Source: Glycine soja (Eukaryota > Streptophyta > Magnoliopsida > Fabales > Fabaceae). From it: 64,000 bases of DNA. The stretch spans positions 11,010,485-11,074,484 of the forward strand of contig NC_041002.1 of NCBI RefSeq assembly GCF_004193775.1, in the 5' to 3' direction. Under the pieces are notes generated by a model. That model saw nothing but the letters and a program-made list of their open reading frames with translations, made no database searches and was not told where the DNA came from. Position 1 is the first letter of the stretch, and every line of letters begins with the position of its first letter. The translations under genes were made by a program, and so were the position numbers. Below are positions 48,533 to 59,429 of the stretch, piece after piece.

Positions 48533-48545
48533 ACACACACACACA
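48456..48545. repeat. (CA)n-(TG)n-(CA)n microsatellite able to fold
   Basis: ACACACACACAC, then ATATGTGTGTG and TATATATATG, then TGTGTGTGTGTG and GCACACACACAC. The CA and TG blocks are complementary and can form a long hairpin. It is an expansion of the shorter (CA)n at the same place in the 5' LTR (39840-39850). Confidence 0.9.
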
Positions 48546-48728
48546 CTAAACCATTATACAACATTCACATGACCGAAAATAATTTAGTTTTTACATGTAT
48601 CTAAATCCGAAATTTACATGACCAAATAAAAAAGAATCATGGAACCACTACGGAGGAGTTGATAACAAAACATAATTCTCTTCCAAAATAATTCCAATGT
48701 CATCACATCGGCTTGGTGGCTCCCACAC

Positions 48729-51700
48729 TGTAACATCCTGGAAATTTCTACCCGGAATTTTTGGAAACGATGTATTTTGAATGATTATATATATAAGTAT
48801 TATTCAGTGTATATGCCTATATGCTCTTGGTAGAAGTAGGAATAGTGGGGGCAAGATATGCGGGTTAGGCTGATTAAGGAAGAAAAGTCCATAACTAGGA
48901 GGTTATGGGTTAATTCTTAATTAATTAGTCTAAAAATCATCGTTTTGCGTGCGACTTAAAATTTAACGAAACCAACCTCTGAACCACGCTCGGGGTTTTA
49001 TTCTGAGCGTTTTGATATATATATTGCTTACTTTCGAAAACTGGCCCCGACGGACGCAGAGAAACGCGAGGAATTGGAACCAGAGAAACGGCACGCAAAC
49101 TGAGGCAGGATTTTAGCGTTTCAAAGGTCAGATTTTTCTCACTTTTGTGGCTGAGTATGGGTCACAGTCAAAAGAGAAAGTGGGCCCTTCTTGCTCCACT
49201 CAAATGGAGACATGTGGCATAGCTTGAATAAAAAAAAAAAAAGAGAAAACCCTTTCTTTTAAAACCAAAAAGCAACTCTCTCTCTCTCTTCACTCAGCCC
49301 CACAAAATTTCAGACAGCTCTCCCTCTCTCTCACGCAGCCTTCTTCTTCTTTTCTCCCATCCACCATTGTTGCCCAACAAAGCTTCAACCTTTGGTGCTC
49401 ATTTCTGCTCCAAATCGCGAAAGGAGAGCATTTTCGGAGTCGTGAAGTGCGTGGCTACGAGTGGGACTTCGAAAATTCAGGTTTGGGTGGACTTCTTTCT
49501 CCTTTGATTTTCGTGGGTATGGGGTTTTGGGAGATATGATGGGTAGTCTTGCTAGGTTTCTGCTGTATGATGATTATTTGTGAAGGCATTTGCTGAAAAC
49601 TTGTTGAAATTGCCATGTTTGGATGAGTTAGACATACCCATTCTGTTTTAGGGTTTTTGTGATGATGTTTGTGGTGTTTATATGCTGAAATTGCCTATGG
49701 AAAACTGTTAGAGATGAAATGTAGAGTTAACCTAGGGTTGGAAAGTGAGAATGTGGTGTTATGAGTGGAAAAAGAGTGAGGCTTTGAGAGTTGGAAGGTT
49801 AAGTCTGAATTCTGTGGTAAATGGAGGTTAAAATGAGTTAATCCTAGCTTGAAATGTCATTTAGGACATGTGAGAAAGGTTAGGCTGTGCTAGAGGGAGA
49901 AACAAATGACCAAAGTGAACAAAGAGCCATTTCTAGGGCAAAATTGGGTGTTGAAGAGTCAAATTTTGATTCGGTGGAATTTTAGGTGTAAATTCAGTTT
50001 GAGCAAGTTTAGATTGATGTTATGGACTTGTGTGAGGTGAGAGTTTGCTTCAAATTTACCTCATTCTAAATTTCACTTTTCAAACCTAGAAAACCCATTG
50101 AATTGAGGGGTTTTGGACACCTAGATTTTGTGTTGCTGTGGTTTGAAGCTTGGTTTTGGTTTAGACATGATTGATACATGATTTGGGACTTGTAGGATTT
50201 GATTTGGGCAAGATTGGATGAGAGGAAGTGGGATTTTCAAAATCTGCACTTATGCAGAATTTTGCTGTCAAATAGGTGCAGCAGGATTTTAGCTTGGTGC
50301 AGAAAATGCTTGTGTGTGGTTGGCTGTGGAAAGAGTAGTACAGAATGAGTTCTGGATGTTTTCTAGTAGATCCCAACGGTCACAATGTAGGCTTATGCAC
50401 TATAGACTTCCAGTAAAATTTTGGAGTCGATCCAACGGTTAACGAATTGGATCGAAGGAATTGTTACTGTGGTCTTTAAGTGAGAAAAGCTGTGATTTTG
50501 GTTGATGTGTTGAGCAGAGTTTCTGCCTTTGCTCTATTTTGCTTGGCTGTGATAGCTTGTGCTGTTTGAATGTTGTTTTGCTTGGATGTTGTGGAAGCTT
50601 GGGAGGATTGATGGGGACCCGGTGTTGAGAGAAACGAGGATATGGGCTACGTGGGAGTACGTGAGCTCAGTTGGAGGTGGGCAACAGGGGATGGTGGGTT
50701 TATGCGCGCATTGTGGATGTGGAAAACTTGTTGTGCACCATCGCCCGACCGCCACCTAGTACCACATGTGATGGGTACCCCATAATCCTACAAGCTTGAG
50801 ATGAGGAAGTGTTGAAGGGTGAAACTTCCTGCTTTTATTATTGACCATAGAGTGGTACCTGGAGATATGTCGCGGGGGTCAGGAGACCTTGGGGACGTCA
50901 GGTGGGGTGCTATTGCCCAAAACCAAGCTTGACCAATCCCGACCCAACCCGGGCATAGTCGGTCAGTGAGAACCTGCGATGTACCTAAGCAGGCGAGCTC
51001 CTGGTAGTCAACAGATAAAAGGAAAACAAGACCACAAAGCAAGGAGGCTTGTGGTGGCTGGCCAGCTGTGAATTTTGTGTGATATGTGGAGTATGGCCTT
51101 TGGTAATCGATTACCAAGGGTGGGTAATCGATTACAAGGCTTAAAAATGAAGACAGGAGGCTAAGATGGTCTCTGGTAATCGATTACCACGGGGTGTAAT
51201 CGATTACCAGGCTTGAAAACGAAGTCAGGAAACTTAGGGAGCCTCTGGTAATCGATTACCAGCCTGTGTAATCGATTACACAGAGGGATGGGTCACTGGT
51301 AATCGATTACCAGGTATGTGTAATCGATTACACAGTGCATTTTTGCATATTTCATGTCCTGAGGCTGTGTAATTCAAGTTTAGCCTCTGGTAATCGATTA
51401 CCAAGGATGTGTAATCGATTACCAGAGATTGAAAGCCTTAAAATACCCCTCTTTCTTGCATGTAATGGTTATGAGAAGCTTTGTGTTGCGGCATAGTTAG
51501 ATTCTTGTGAAAGAGTCTACCCCTTTCTTTTCTTCCTTGTAGATCGTGGTGGCGGCGCAGCTAATCCGTGAACGAGTTGAGATGGAGTGCCTAGAGGGAG
51601 CTTGGGAGACCCTCGAAGGCAACACGAGGTGCCGATTTCGGGGCACCATTCGATTCACGGCTACTTCTTTGGTGCATCTAGATGAACCTGCACGGACGCT

Positions 51701-52293
51701 TCAGCGCACGGTGGAGTGGACAGCTCCTTGGATTAGTTTTGTATACTTTTGAGGGTGGGTGTATCTAGGACTGACTGTTAGGTTTACTCTTTGGTTTTGT
51801 ATGGGTAGACCTGATGTATAGGAATTTGATAATTGTATACATGTGGCTGAAGCCAACACTGTGGACACCTTTGCTCTGGATGACACTATATATTTTGTAA
51901 AAACTCCCATATTTTGGACAGCTTTAAATGATGAAAGCATTTATGATCAATCTTGTTATTTGAAAAGAAAGCATTAGCAACTTTATTTGTAAAAGAGTTT
52001 ATCGACTGTATTTTATCCTTTTATTTTCACGTGACGACCTAAAGTAATGGCTGGTATATTCTTCCTTTTGAAACAGCAAAATAATTTAGAGAATTGTGAG
52101 CGGTAAGAAAGAAATGACTCCGAATAGAGTTGTGAACTGGCCATTCAGGACTTTATAGTGAGGATTTTCCTTCTAAACCTAGTTATGGTGAAAAGAGAAA
52201 GAAATGAAAAAGAAAAAGAAGAAAAAAAAAATTACCATGGTTTTTGTTATTTAAATTATTACTATTAAACCAGTCATTAATTTAGGGACGCCA
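48729..52293 (+). mobile_element. Solo LTR, family C (3,565 bp), with CACAC target duplication
   Basis: It starts TGTAACATCCTGGAAATTT and ends TTTAGGGACGCCA. It is flanked by CACAC at 48724-48728 and 52294-52298. The uninterrupted Tat 5' LTR shows the empty site (GGCTCTCACATAAAGAATC). A CT-rich, leader-like region (49270-49350) may follow its promoter. Ten TAATCGATTA palindromes lie at 51104-51421, in five pairs of 20-21-bp spacing. No protein domain was found. Length and ends suit a long Ogre-type LTR, but the family is not proven here. Confidence 0.85.
51101..51425. repeat. Five pairs of TAATCGATTA palindromes
   Basis: Core starts: 51104/51125, 51177/51197, 51249/51269, 51300/51321, 51391/51412. 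Within-pair distances are 21, 20, 20, 21 and 21 bp. The first member is usually TGGTAATCGATTACCA, a perfect 16-bp palindrome; the second is often TGTAATCGATTACA. Confidence 0.95.
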
Positions 52294-53025
52294 CACACAC
52301 AAAGAATTTCCCTCCATGTCATCTACTGTTGTTCATCTGTTCCCACAAATGAAGGGTCACGATCATCGCAGGTACCAAACACAGTAAAAAATCGCAAAGG
52401 TGAGTTTATTATAAAATAAACCAACAATGATCAAATAACCATAATTAGCAAGAGAAACAATAACAAGTACCATAAGCATACACAATTATCCATCAATTCA
52501 ACATACACTTAACAAATATTCATCAACTTTTTCATAATTCCAAACAATAACAAGTACAAGTATTTTCTCTCATGAAAAACTACAAGTACTTACTAACAAA
52601 GTTTATACTATTTCCATGTAGTGTGAAGTATGACACATGAAAACCATTAATGCAGTGGCCATGGATAATTAAAGATTCTAAGTCACCCTTTCACTCCATA
52701 GATTCTTAAAACTCTTTAACCACTTTATTTCCCCTACTAGGGATATCCAACTTGGTCACTGCACCCCTCATGTGTAATGACCCGCCTCATTGCTATGATA
52801 TCACCACTCTAAACCGCAAAAAAAATTCAATTTTTAGATGAAAAACTCTGTTAATGTGCTTATGAAAAATGAAAGTAATTTTTTTTTCTCGACATACATT
52901 CACCAAACAACGCACTATTACTTAAGTGAATATATATATAGGAATAGTAACTCAATACACATCATACACATAATGGAAAGTAAATTTGTTCATACATATA
53001 ATTAAATTTGTGATTTGCACCTTAC

Positions 53026-53598
53026 TTATTAATTACTCTCAACATTTTGTAATAACAACACAAGAATAAATATCTTCAGAGGCTACAATCAGTCATTTGT
53101 AGAGCATATATCAATTTCTTTATGATGGATATGGAGTATTGTAAGAAAAGGGATCTTTGATTGCAATGCTACCGGTAGAAAGGGTTTCATGTCAAGGAAA
53201 GACAATTTTCACAACAAGGAATCTTAGTAATTTGTATATGGTTTCCAAGGTGAGATGATACCTTTATTTTATATCTTCAAATTCTCCAGCACCTGCAATA
53301 TTTAATCGACTAATAAACAATCATAAGTAATTTATTGCACAAGAATAGACTACTATAGACTTAAAAGTGCTTATATTTAGGGACAGAGGAAATATATTAG
53401 TATATTTCTCCAACCTAAGTCACATCAAATAAGTAAACAGGAAAGGTAAACATGAAATAAGATAGTCTTATAGCAAATATCCAAAAGAAATTACTAATAT
53501 ACATGACCACCAAAAATGAACCAAATGACAAATTAAGACACATCTAGTATATGAAAATGGTCAGGAGGACAAATCATGCAAATGTCAAGAACTCTTAC
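53026..53598. other. Unassigned segment next to the TAF2 fragment
   Basis: No conserved exon could be supported here. A short frame after a CAG acceptor near 53300 does not match TAF2. The segment may hold intron sequence from the captured gene. Confidence 0.35.
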
Positions 53599-54955
53599 TC
53601 TACGAAAAGATTCAGGACCCATTTTCTTTTCCAACATCTGAAGAACTCCCACCTGGAAAGGGGTAAAAAATTGTATATCTAATTCAATAGTTGAACAACT
53701 CAAAGTTGTTGCTCCACCATTATCAACTTTGCAAACAACACAATTTGCCTGTAGATTGATTTACACGAGCATGCGAAAAATGTAATTAGCATATTAACTG
53801 CTGCACTTTAAACTAATATCATAATGCTCTACAGGCTCAACGTAGACTAAAATAAATCAACCAAGTTCAAATATGAAATGAAATTCAAGTGAAAAACTTT
53901 GCTATAGTCATCTATGCCAAATATTAGAAGAAAAAATCTAAGCAAAAAAAGAAGAAGAATGCCTCATGCATTTGAAATTAAGTAGCTGTAAAATATTAAT
54001 AAATTGAAACAAATCTGTAGAGCAGAAAAATAAAAACAATGGGGGGAAAAGGTCATTAACAACAACCAGGCACAAAAACATATTTATAAGAATACATGAA
54101 CACTCCAAACTCCAGAGCATTCTCTCCCCAATAGCAACATTGCACCAGAAACTTTTTTAGACAACAATAAAGAGAACAAGTTCATAATTTTTTGACAGTC
54201 ATGATAAGTTAACTTTCACATAGATCAGACTATCCAAGAAAGGGAAACAAACCTTGTATCTCTTGTACCGTGCCTCATTATTTCCCAAATGTTTCTTAAT
54301 AAAAAAACTGTCAAGAAACCAACAAGTCCATCCAAGAGCCACTCTGTAAAGTGCAAAGCACATTCACCAATCACACTAAAGGAAACACAATCTACTGAAT
54401 TTACAGAGAAACAAATCAAATTAAAGCAACAATCAAAATATCCTCTGATAAGTTACCATCATTTGGTGCCTCAGGAGTGATATACACACCAAACCACTGT
54501 CTTGCAAGAGCATATGCAAGTTTAACCCTTGTATCAATACTCTGTCAACAAAGACTCAAACTGATCATTAAGATGGCATATTATAAGTAGAAAAACCCTC
54601 ATGTGCAAGAAAAACAGTGAAAAGGAATCAAAGTTTTTCCTTTTCTGTATTCAGTTACTCTTAAGTTCTTCCTTTGCCAAGTGACAGCATCAACACATAG
54701 AATCATAGATAACATCAGTGAAAGGGAATCACAAAGTTTTTTTAATTATAAAAAATAGAGGTTAACATTTTTAATTTAGATTAAAAAAAAGGAAAATAAA
54801 ACTAAAAAACAATAATTAGAATTTAAAAAACATGTAATTAGTTGATCCTTATATTTTATTTTTTGAGGCAAAGTTTATTGAAAAACATTGATAAATGAAC
54901 TAAAATTAGATTCATCTTATACCTCATCAAATGGGGTTAAAAGTAGATCAGATTC
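53599..54955 (-). pseudogene. TAF2: Captured TAF2 (TFIID subunit 2) gene fragment with introns
   Basis: Exons on the minus strand: 54955-54923 (ESDLLLTPFDE, tentative), 54541-54457 ([20 protein letters not shown], then ITPEAPND), 54343-54253 (EWLLDGLVGFLT, then FIKKHLGNNEARYKRYK), 53748 downward (ANCVVCKVDNGGATTLS) and 53652-53599 (VGVLQMLEKKMGPESFRR). All have AG acceptors and GT donors where tested. The order matches the M1-peptidase-like middle of plant TAF2, a core subunit of the general transcription factor TFIID. The 54253-54343 exon has a one-base deletion after GFLT. Only about 120 of more than 1,300 residues remain, with no start or end. Presence of introns shows capture at DNA level, not a processed copy. 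Confidence 0.8.
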
Positions 54956-55428
54956 CTGAATGAAAATATCAACATTATGAATATCTGTAAAATAAATGTT
55001 AAAGCTTTAGTATTCATATCACTCGCACCAGAACCAGGAGAAACTTTTGTACCATATTTATATACTTCACATTTTCCTTATTTTGTGCCCCCACCCTCCA
55101 AACAATGTGAAATTCTTTTGAATATTCAAATACTCCGACAATAAGCACCAACAATAATGCAATAATCTTGCTGGTATCACATTGAAAAGAAACAACACAA
55201 CAATCTACGAAGAGAAGGGACACCTTCAACAAGTAAAATTATCTAAACATAATTAAAAGGGGAAATACTTGAATCATATTAATTTTGAATTCTTACCTTA
55301 GCTCTAGAAAACAGATGCACCAAGCTGTATGTGGGAGCAAAAAGGTAAAAACCATGATAAGAAGCCAAACTCAATCCTACATTTTAACACAAAAAAGGCA
55401 CTAGATCTGGGGGGAAAAGATGCATTAC

Positions 55429-55954
55429 CTTGCTCTTGGTGACAGAGTAATTGACATTAATAGCAGGAAAGAGAAGAGTCCCATTCTCTTACATCTGATA
55501 GAGCCCCTTAACTCCAGTGGTGGTTTCCTCAGAAACCCCAATGAGATGCTCTTCATCTTGCGGTACCTGGTGGGATCGGTCTTCAACTCATCTTTGATGA
55601 TGGTAAGCACGATCTGGAACAAGGTGTTGTCAGTGAAGTTGGGGTCGAGGAGTTCATTGGTCTTCTCAAAGAGCTCCTCGGCCTTGACGCCTTCATGGAT
55701 GAGGAGGGTAGTGTCACCATCGTTGTTGACGATGAGGTCGGGTCTTCCATCGAGGCCCTAGTCGAAGGCATGCTCGATGCACCACTAGTACCCTGGAGGG
55801 TCTCCCCCTTCCAGGAGAAGACAGTGACACTATCAAGGGCAATAGCAGTGGCGGTGTGGTCCTAGGTGGAGAAGATGTTGGAGGAGCACCAGTGGACCTC
55901 GGTGTAGGAAAGGTACTCGCGACCACTCGTGGTTTTCTCCACCAATAAAGCCAT
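55429..55954 (-). pseudogene. SAHH: Captured S-adenosylhomocysteine hydrolase first exon
   Basis: It begins MALLVEKTTSGREY at 55954 and then jumps to EVHWCSSNIFST, so about 65 codons of the N-terminal domain are missing. It continues with VFSWKGETLQGYWWC, LLIHEGVKAEELFEKTNELL and FQIVLTIIKDELK. A frameshift falls near 55560, then GVSEETTTGVKGLYQM and ENGTLLFPAINVNYSVTKSK, ending at an intact splice donor (AAG/GTAATG) at 55429. Intact SAHH cleaves S-adenosylhomocysteine to adenosine and homocysteine and keeps methylation reactions running. Stops replace Gln (ST*DH), Trp (FD*GL) and Gln (YQM*ENG). The second exon with the NAD-binding domain is absent. Confidence 0.88.
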
Positions 55955-56092
55955 GGTTTACGCGCTAAGAAAGAAGAAAGAAAATGGAGTGGTGAGGAAA
56001 GAAAGAGAGTGAAGGTAAGTCATGGAAGGAGAATACGAAACGGAAATGGTGGAAGAGTGAGGCTAGGGCAGAAATAAAAATAAAAAGGGGTG

Positions 56093-56100
56093 TATATATA
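56093..56100 (-). promoter_or_regulatory. TATA box of the captured SAHH promoter
   Basis: The minus strand reads TATATATACACCCC about 140 bp before the SAHH start codon. A CT-rich leader follows (CTCACTCTCTTTC-like). Leader, start codon and exon are in natural order, so part of the real SAHH promoter was captured along with the exon. Confidence 0.55.
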
Positions 56101-56101
56101 T

Positions 56102-56297
56102 GCATCAGAGTGAGACTACTTTCAAAGACGGTTTTAAGAAAACCATCTTTGAACACTAAATTTTGAAGATAGTTTTAATAAAACTGCCGTCATATATTTC
56201 TTGTTATTTACAAAATTGCCACCGCTTAACATTCTAAGATGGTTTTATAGGAACCATCTTAGAAAGTGTGTCATAAAATCTCATTTTTATAGTTGTG
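56102..56297. repeat. CACTA terminal and subterminal repeats (first element)
   Basis: Inverted words of AAGATGGTT/AACCATCTT type lead to CTCATTTTTATAGTTGTG, the element end. The adjoining three bases AGC (56298-56300) would be the target duplication; the second copy is not in view. Confidence 0.7.
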
Positions 56298-57815
56298 AGC
56301 TTCAAGAGGCTTCAGTACTTCTTTTTGGACTTTTTCTTTCATCACCGGGTTGGTCTCCTTTGTGGTTGTGCTACTAGTTTGAAGTCCTCTTCAAGGTTGA
56401 TGTTGTGCATACAGATGTATGGGTTTATTCCTTTGAAGTAGAAGATTTTCCATCCAAAGGCTTCCTTGTTCTTCTTTGGTACCTCCACTAGTCTTTTTTC
56501 TTCCTCTTTGCACAATGTGCTACTAATGATGGCTGGTTTTTCATCCTCACCCTCTGAAAAGACATATGTAAGGTGAAAAGGAAAAGGATTTAATTCCAAG
56601 ATAGGTTTTTCTTTAATCAAGGTTCTTGGATCTTCTATTTTATTTTCCAGCACTTCCTTTGGGGAATCTAGGTGCTGCATGCATTCCCTCAACTCTTTAT
56701 TATTCTCTAGTGTGATGTCTTCCACAATGTTGGTTAAAACAAGCTCTAATGGTGTTGGTGTTACAATTTGTGGAGTTTTCTCTTTTATTACTTCATCAAT
56801 TATATCCACCTTGAAGCTCCTCTATCCTTGGGGTGCTTCATAGCTTCACACACATCAAATGTGATCTCCTTGTCATCCACTCGTAAAGTGCATTTGCCCT
56901 TTGCAACACTGATGTTGACATCAATGGTATTCATGAATAGTCTTCCTAAAATTAAATGGACAACGACATCTTCTTTGATATCCATGATGACAAAGTCCAC
57001 TGGTATGGTGAACCTCCTAACTCGTACAGGCATGTTCTCCAATATTCCAAGAGGAAATTTAATGGAATGGTCCGCTAGTTGTATTGTCATGCGTGTTGGT
57101 TTCATCGCTACCTTTCTAATTTTTTTTAGCAAAGATATGCATTAGGTTGATCTTAGATCCAAGATCATGGAATGCTCTTCCTACTGATAGGTTCCCAATT
57201 GATATAGGAATAGTAAACTATCGGGATCACCTAGCTTTTTTGGCAATCCTTTTCAAAAGTCACTACGCCATAGTCTTTCAAACTCTTTTTCTTAGTTATG
57301 AGGTCTTTTAAGAGCTTTGACTATTCTGGCATCATGTCTATGGCATCAATGAAAGGAATGGTGACATCAAGTTCCTTAATCAAATCTATAGGCCTTTTAT
57401 ATTGCTTCTTCTTGTCTTACTTTGTTGGTTTGCGAGGATACAACTTCTCACATGTAATTGCTTGTTTAACTTCTCATGGCCTAATAGGGAAATCCCAATT
57501 CATTGGGCCTTTCAATATAATCAAATAGAAATCCCCAATGGTGCCATATTCTAGGAGCTTAAATGATGTGATTGAAAAAAAAAACCCCTCTATCTGTTGT
57601 GGGTCGAGGACTCTCCCCCTTCTTTAAACTCTAATTCATATTTTTCACAGAGAAATCTCTAATTAGTTGGCTCTTTGTCTTAATTATCTCTTGTGTTATT
57701 TCTTCAACTATCACATCCTTCTTTTTTATGTCTTCCTTTCACTCCGTCGTCTACCTCCATGTCCTTTCTTACTAGCTCTTTAGTTGCTAACTTGCTTTTT
57801 GTTGTTACCGCATTA
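56298..57815 (-). pseudogene. Athila-lineage retrotransposon: protease and RT N-terminus
   Basis: The protease part (57132-57165 and onward) has HDLGSKINLM, the DLG-type Athila active site region, then MTIQLADHSIKFPLGILEN and LHILGR-like HLILGRLFMNT. The RT N-terminus at 56342-56809 ends ICMHNINLEEDFKLVAQPQR and continues to KEVLKPLEA at 56301. There the CACTA terminus cuts it off. Frameshifts and stops are present. Upstream frames in 57170-57500 continue toward gag. Confidence 0.8.
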
Positions 57816-59429
57816 TGTGGAAGCAATGCCTTCCAAGGTTATTTTGATGATGCCAAAGAATCAAGAGTTAAGCAAATTCCAAAGATTCAAGAATCAAGAT
57901 TCAAGGATAATCAAGATCAAGATTCAAGACTCAAGATTCAAGAATCAAGAGAAGACTTAATCAAGATAAGTACTAAAAAAAGTTTTTCAAAACATTGAGT
58001 AGCACAAGAAGTTTTCACAAAATCATTACCAAAGAGTTTTACTCTCTGGTAATCAATTACCAAAAGGTAGTAATCGATTACCAGTAGCCAGCATTGTTTT
58101 CAAAACTGATTTACAAAGCTGTAATCGATTTCCATGAGCATGTAATCGATTACCAGTGTTTTAAAACGTTAGATTTCAAATTTCAAGAGTCACAACTTGT
58201 GTTTAAACATTTTCAAATAATTTTAAACTTGTGTAATCGATTACACAATACTTGTAATTGATTACCAATGTTTCTAAATGTTTTAATTTTCAAATTTAAA
58301 CATGAAGAGTCACATCTATTGATGTGTAATCGATTACACCTTGATGGTAATCGATTACTAGTGACTGATTTCAAAAAATAAATTTCCAAAAGCCACAATT
58401 CTTCAAGTGACTTGTTTCTGAAGATTTTTTCAAAAGTCACAACTTTTTAAGTGACTAGTTTTCAAAAGAGTCACAATTTTTAAAAGGTGACTAGTTTTAA
58501 AGAAATTGCCAAGAGTCACAAACTTTAACTTGAGTCATCAAGAGATTATAAATATGTGACCATGGCATGAATTTCTAAACATATCTTTCTACGCTTTTCT
58601 ACAGAACTTTCTAACTCATTTCTCTTCATCTTTCAACAAGTTTCATAACTAGTTTTTACACAAATCTTTGATTCATTTCTCAACTTCTTTCAAAGAGTTT
58701 TTGTTCAAAACTTTCTCTTCCAAGAAAAGTTCATTGTTCAAAAACTTGTGTTATTCATCTTTTTCATTCCCTTCTCCCTTTGCCAAAACAATAGAAGGAC
58801 TAACCACCTGAGAATTCTTTTGATTTTTCCCTTCCCCTTAAACAAAAGATTTCAAAGGACTAATCGCCTGAGATATCTTTTGTTTCCCCTTACAAAGGTT
58901 CAAAGGACTAACCGCCTGAGAATTCTTTGTCCCAACACATTGAAGGATACATCCTTTGTGGTACAAGTAGAGGGTACAACTATTTGGGGGTTGTTATACT
59001 GAGAACAAGAGATGGTACATCTCTTATGGATCAGTTCAAGTGGAGGGTACATCCACTTGGTTTTTTCAAAGAGAACAAGGAAGGGTACATCCCTTGTGGA
59101 TCTTTGGCTTGTAAAGGATTTTACAAGGTTGAAAGAAATCTCAAGAACCAGTTGGTTGCTTGGGGACTAGATGTAGGCACGGATTGTGGCCGAACCAGTA
59201 TAAATCTTGTGTCTGCCTTCCTCTTCCCTACACTCTTTAATTTCCACTGTGTACTTTTAATTGCCGCTTTACTTTTGATTAAGTTATTGTTTTTTACTTT
59301 CTTAACTTAGTAGTAAAAGCCTAATTGAATCTAGTAACATTAAGAAGGTTAAATTTTTAATTAGTCAAGACACATTAATAATTAATTCAACCCCCCTTCT
59401 TAATTATTCCGAGGCCACTTGATCCAACA
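57816..59429 (-). mobile_element. Solo LTR, family A (1,614 bp), with CATTA target duplication
   Basis: It starts TGTGGAAGCAATGCC and ends CTTGATCCAACA on the plus strand. It is flanked by CATTA at 57811-57815 and 59430-59434. It is the reverse-orientation relative of 35080-36697. It carries four TAATCGATTA-type pairs (58050/58071, 58122/58143, 58234/58255, 58327/58348), all spaced 21 bp, with a few cores mutated (TAATCAATTA, TAATTGATTA). The GGGTACATCC and ACTAACCGCCTGAGAATTC repeats of the family are also present. Confidence 0.9.

Larger units (their letters stand above)
48305..52772 (+). repeat. 3' LTR of the Tat element, interrupted and truncated
   Basis: The LTR parts are 48305-48728 and 52294-52772 (about 0.9 kb), matching the first third of the 5' LTR. 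It stops at TGCACCCCTCATG, where the 5' LTR continues as TGCACCCCCTATGTACATAC. A new LTR start (TGTAATGACCC, 52773) follows directly and runs to about 53025. Confidence 0.7.
38715..53025 (+). mobile_element. Tat-lineage Ty3-gypsy element with nested solo LTRs
   Basis: The 5' LTR (38715-42323) starts TGTGATGAC and ends GGAGTTACA. The 3' LTR starts TGTAATGACCC at 48305. Between them is a decayed plus-strand gag-pol (42825-48068). The 5' LTR contains a 961-bp solo LTR; the 3' LTR contains a 3.57-kb solo LTR and stops early at 52772. There another copy of the LTR start begins and runs to about 53025. A primer-binding site next to 42323 and a clean polypurine tract before 48305 were not recognisable. 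Confidence 0.75.
53026..56297. mobile_element. CACTA transposon end with captured host gene fragments (left end not found)
   Basis: The right end, reverse complemented, reads CACAACTATAAAAATGAGA, close to the legume CACTA terminus CACTACTACAAAAA. Just inside are subterminal inverted repeats: AAGACGGTTTTAAG with AAAACCATCTTTG (56115-56150) and CTAAGATGGTTTTATAGG with AACCATCTTAG (56232-56262). The end sits inside an Athila RT reading frame (KEVLKPLEA, then the terminus). Within are TAF2 exons and an SAHH promoter plus first exon, both on the minus strand. The left end was probably lost or lies beyond the Tat element; the limit at 53026 is only where Tat LTR similarity ends. No CACTA transposase is visible. 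Confidence 0.6.

Noticed and set aside
51546..51752. 68-codon frame in solo LTR C
   Set aside because: No domain was recognised and the host sequence is an LTR with TG...CA ends and target duplications.
53026..55954. An intact host locus with neighbouring TAF2 and SAHH genes
   Set aside because: Both are partial, with stops, frameshift and missing exons, and they end at a CACTA terminus inside an Athila element.
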